From positions 18,713 to 82,712 of the forward strand of contig JAFTKN010000028.1 in NCBI GenBank assembly GCA_017453255.1: a DNA stretch of 64,000 bases. Reading direction: 5' to 3'. The position numbers and the translations under genes were made by a program. The stretch comes from Clostridia bacterium (GTDB lineage Bacteria; Bacillota; Clostridia; Oscillospirales; CAG-272). Positions within the stretch are counted from its first letter, which is position 1, and each line of letters begins with the position of its first letter. The notes beneath the pieces are model-generated. The model was not told the origin of the DNA and searched no databases. It worked only from the letters and a program-made list of their open reading frames with translations. This document shows, piece by piece, positions 63,001 through 64,000 of this stretch.

Positions 63001-64000
63001 TTGTATTTAATGCAAATGGCGGTAGTGGTACAATGTCAAATATGATAATACCAACCGACTCAACCGTTACTCTTAATAGCAACGAATTTACAAATAACGG
63101 CTTAGACTTCCTAGGCTGGGCAACGAGCGTAAGTGGTAGTGTTGTATATGAAGACGGAGCAAGCTACACAATGGGCGCAAACAACACCTATACTCTTTAT
63201 GCGGTATGGGGAGTTATGAAATATGATATAACCTACGAGTTGAATGGCGGAACAAACAACTCAAATAATCCAAGCCAATATACCAAAGATGATACCATCA
63301 CTCTTGAAAACCCGACATATCCTAATAGCTACCTTGATTTTGTTGGCTGGTATACCGATTCTGCCTTTGAAAATCCAATTACTGAAATCAAAAACAGCAA
63401 TGGCGATATAACCCTATACGCAAAATGGGTAACAAGCTCAAAAGCCTTCGTCTTTACCGAGGTTGAGGGTGGCTATTCTATAACAGATTTAAACTACTAT
63501 ATCGATACTGTTATAATTCCTGAAACCTATAATGGCTTGCCTGTAATATCAATAGGAAGCTATGCGTTCTATAATTGCACCTCGCTTACAAGTGTAACAA
63601 TACCTAATAGCGTAACGTCTATAGGAGACCATGCGTTCCATTGGTGCACCTCACTTACAAGTGTAACAATACCTAATAGCGTAACGTCTATAGGAGACTA
63701 TGCGTTCCATTTGTGCACCTCACTTACAAGTGTAACAATAGGAAATAGTGTAACCACAATAGGAAGCTATGCGATCTCTGGTTGCATCTCGCTTGTAATT
63801 TACTGCGAAGCAGAAAGCCAGCCGAGCACTTGGGATTCGTATTGGAACTTCGCAAACTATCCTGTTGTTTGGAACTATTTAGAAACCATTACACAAAATG
63901 GTATAGTTTATGCTATAACTGCAAATGGTGAAGCAACTGTTATCTCTTACACTGAAGATATTGAATCTAACGTTGTAATTCCATCAGAAATAAATGGCAA
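60087..64000 (+). CDS. Giant lipoprotein with InlB B-type repeats and BspA LRRs (truncated at the right edge)
   Basis: At least 1304 codons, running off the window. Residues 1-29 are a lipoprotein signal (hydrophobic run ending FSSC). A Ser/Thr/Asp-rich linker of about 45 residues follows. Then come 14 repeats of 65-76 residues of the InlB B-repeat/Listeria-Bacteroides type (each with a GYTFxGW core and a YAVW or YAKW end). Two subtypes are visible, one opening NTLxFNANGG and one opening YDITYELNGG. After about residue 1125 LRR_5 repeats begin (TSVTIPNSVTSIGDYAF). AGGAGGG lies 7 nt before the ATG. Such proteins are surface adhesins or stalks. It lies directly downstream of the putative invertible promoter, which faces away from it. 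Confidence 0.9.
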   Translation, partial: MTNLNKKFALLICLVLSLVMLFAFSSCGGNEPPANDDSQNSTQTGTNTDTGTDSSTDTSVDSEKGDSNTDTSETQSCIVTFDSNGGTEISAQSVEMNKKATEPTAPTRAGYTFEGWYMGEEKWSFIGYVVTEDMTLVAKWTANENTLSFNANGGSGTMDNMTIETDSQANLTANSFERVGYTFIGWSITASGSVEYTDGASYTMGAEASYSLYAVWEAINYDITYELNGGTNNTENPNSYNVEQSFELKAPTKEGYTFVGWYSDSSFNNNVTDIAQGTTGEKAFYAKWTPNENTLAFNANGGEGVMANMTISTGNSSVLGECTYTRAGYTFKGWSTNASGGVEYETGDTYVMGTNPSYTLYAVWQANNNTLVFDANGGSGSMSNMVASTGSSVTLTSNAFTRAGYIFKGWSTTENGTVEYGENATYTMGTSSVNTLYAVWQANENTLVFNANGGNGAMENMTIATDSQAKLSANAFVRAGYTFIGWSTTADGEVEYLDSVSYTMGASSTYTLYAVWQKNINGLIFDGNGATSGTPSTMEIETGKTIILPQNTFAKTGYTFRGWSTEKDGAVVYTDGASYTMGTEGTYHLYAVWQANNNTLAFNANGGNGNIDNMTVATDSKITLPQNTFTKTGYTFIGWSTTKGGEVEYTDGASYTMGTESVNTLYAVWQANENTLIFNANGGTGTMSNMTIATDASKNLTLNAFTKTGYTFKGWATSTNGSVKYADGASYTMGTSSSYTLYAIWEVETYNITYELNGGTNNTENQSTYTVEQSVSLKNPSKAGYTFAGWYSDSSFNNKVTEITLGTTGNKTFYAKWEAIEYDITYELNGGTNTTENKSIYTVEQSVSLKNPSKAGYTFVGWYSDSSFNNKVTEITLGTTGNKTFYAKWTANENILVFNANGGEGTMPNMTIATDVSKNLTLNAFTRTGYTFKGWATSTNGSVKYADGASYTMGTNSSYTLYAVWQANENTLVFNANGGSGTMSNMIIPTDSTVTLNSNEFTNNGLDFLGWATSVSGSVVYEDGASYTMGANNTYTLYAVWGVMKYDITYELNGGTNNSNNPSQYTKDDTITLENPTYPNSYLDFVGWYTDSAFENPITEIKNSNGDITLYAKWVTSSKAFVFTEVEGGYSITDLNYYIDTVIIPETYNGLPVISIGSYAFYNCTSLTSVTIPNSVTSIGDHAFHWCTSLTSVTIPNSVTSIGDYAFHLCTSLTSVTIGNSVTTIGSYAISGCISLVIYCEAESQPSTWDSYWNFANYPVVWNYLETITQNGIVYAITANGEATVISYTEDIESNVVIPSEING
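63591..63797 (+). repeat. 69-bp tandem repeats coding for LRRs
   Basis: The string AGTGTAACAATA recurs at 63591, 63660 and 63729, exactly 69 bp apart. The first two units are almost identical over their whole length, which points to recent copying. Confidence 0.85.

Overview
The window looks like part of the chromosome of a low-GC, endospore-forming member of the Clostridia (Firmicutes), probably an uncultured gut lineage. The basis is spore genes (spmAB, spoVAC-D-E, a SpoVB-like flippase, a SleB-type cortex hydrolase and a peptidoglycan-binding operon), Firmicutes-type RNase J and ClpC, strong AGGAGG ribosome binding sites, sigma-A promoters with 17-bp spacers, and intracellular enzymes for host-type glycans (GH95 fucosidase, GH38 mannosidase). 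No species can be named from the sequence alone.

Layout. 1-4.5 kb (minus): a truncated ABC exporter, RNase J, a small membrane protein and spmBA. 4.6-8.1 kb (plus): an AbrB-like regulator, an alpha-fucosidase and a D-amino-acid transaminase. 8.2-13.8 kb (minus): SleB-like hydrolase, SpoVB-like flippase, alpha-mannosidase. 13.9-20.5 kb: tcdA, a secreted protein, pepP, efp, an odd Cys/Asp-rich CD1247-type protein, and a sugar isomerase/oxidoreductase pair. 20.5-28.5 kb: spoVAC-D-E, mscS, clpC and the peptidoglycan-binding operon. 28.6-35.1 kb: queT with a preQ1-like leader, a secreted metallo-hydrolase, two tandem Na/Pi cotransporters and an esterase. 35.3-41.3 kb: tRNA-Lys, a large secreted protein, rnhA, rpsF-ssb-rpsR and rpsT. 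41.6-49.1 kb: rpoBC. 49.2-57.8 kb: a secreted CotH/LRR protein, asnA, an EamA permease, tRNA-Leu, a hydroxyacid dehydrogenase, a YgjP-like peptidase, and smpB with an unknown partner. 57.8 kb: tmRNA (ssrA).

From the 3' end of ssrA to the right edge the character changes. There is a branched palindrome of eight short hairpins with complementary spacers, an orphan reading frame, a 312-aa tyrosine recombinase whose ribosome binding site lies in a perfect hairpin, and a pair of 27-bp inverted repeats 102 bp apart. These repeats enclose a near-consensus sigma-A promoter and lie directly upstream of a very large repeat-containing lipoprotein that runs off the window. The promoter points away from the lipoprotein. 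I read this as an invertible (phase-variable) promoter in the OFF orientation with its own recombinase. It is the strongest candidate here for an undescribed system.

A second recurring theme is a dispersed intergenic repeat of about 72 bp, with a shorter terminal motif. It occurs at five loci, including a terminal-inverted-repeat element of about 277 bp between efp and the next gene and a compact palindrome 3 bp before ssrA.
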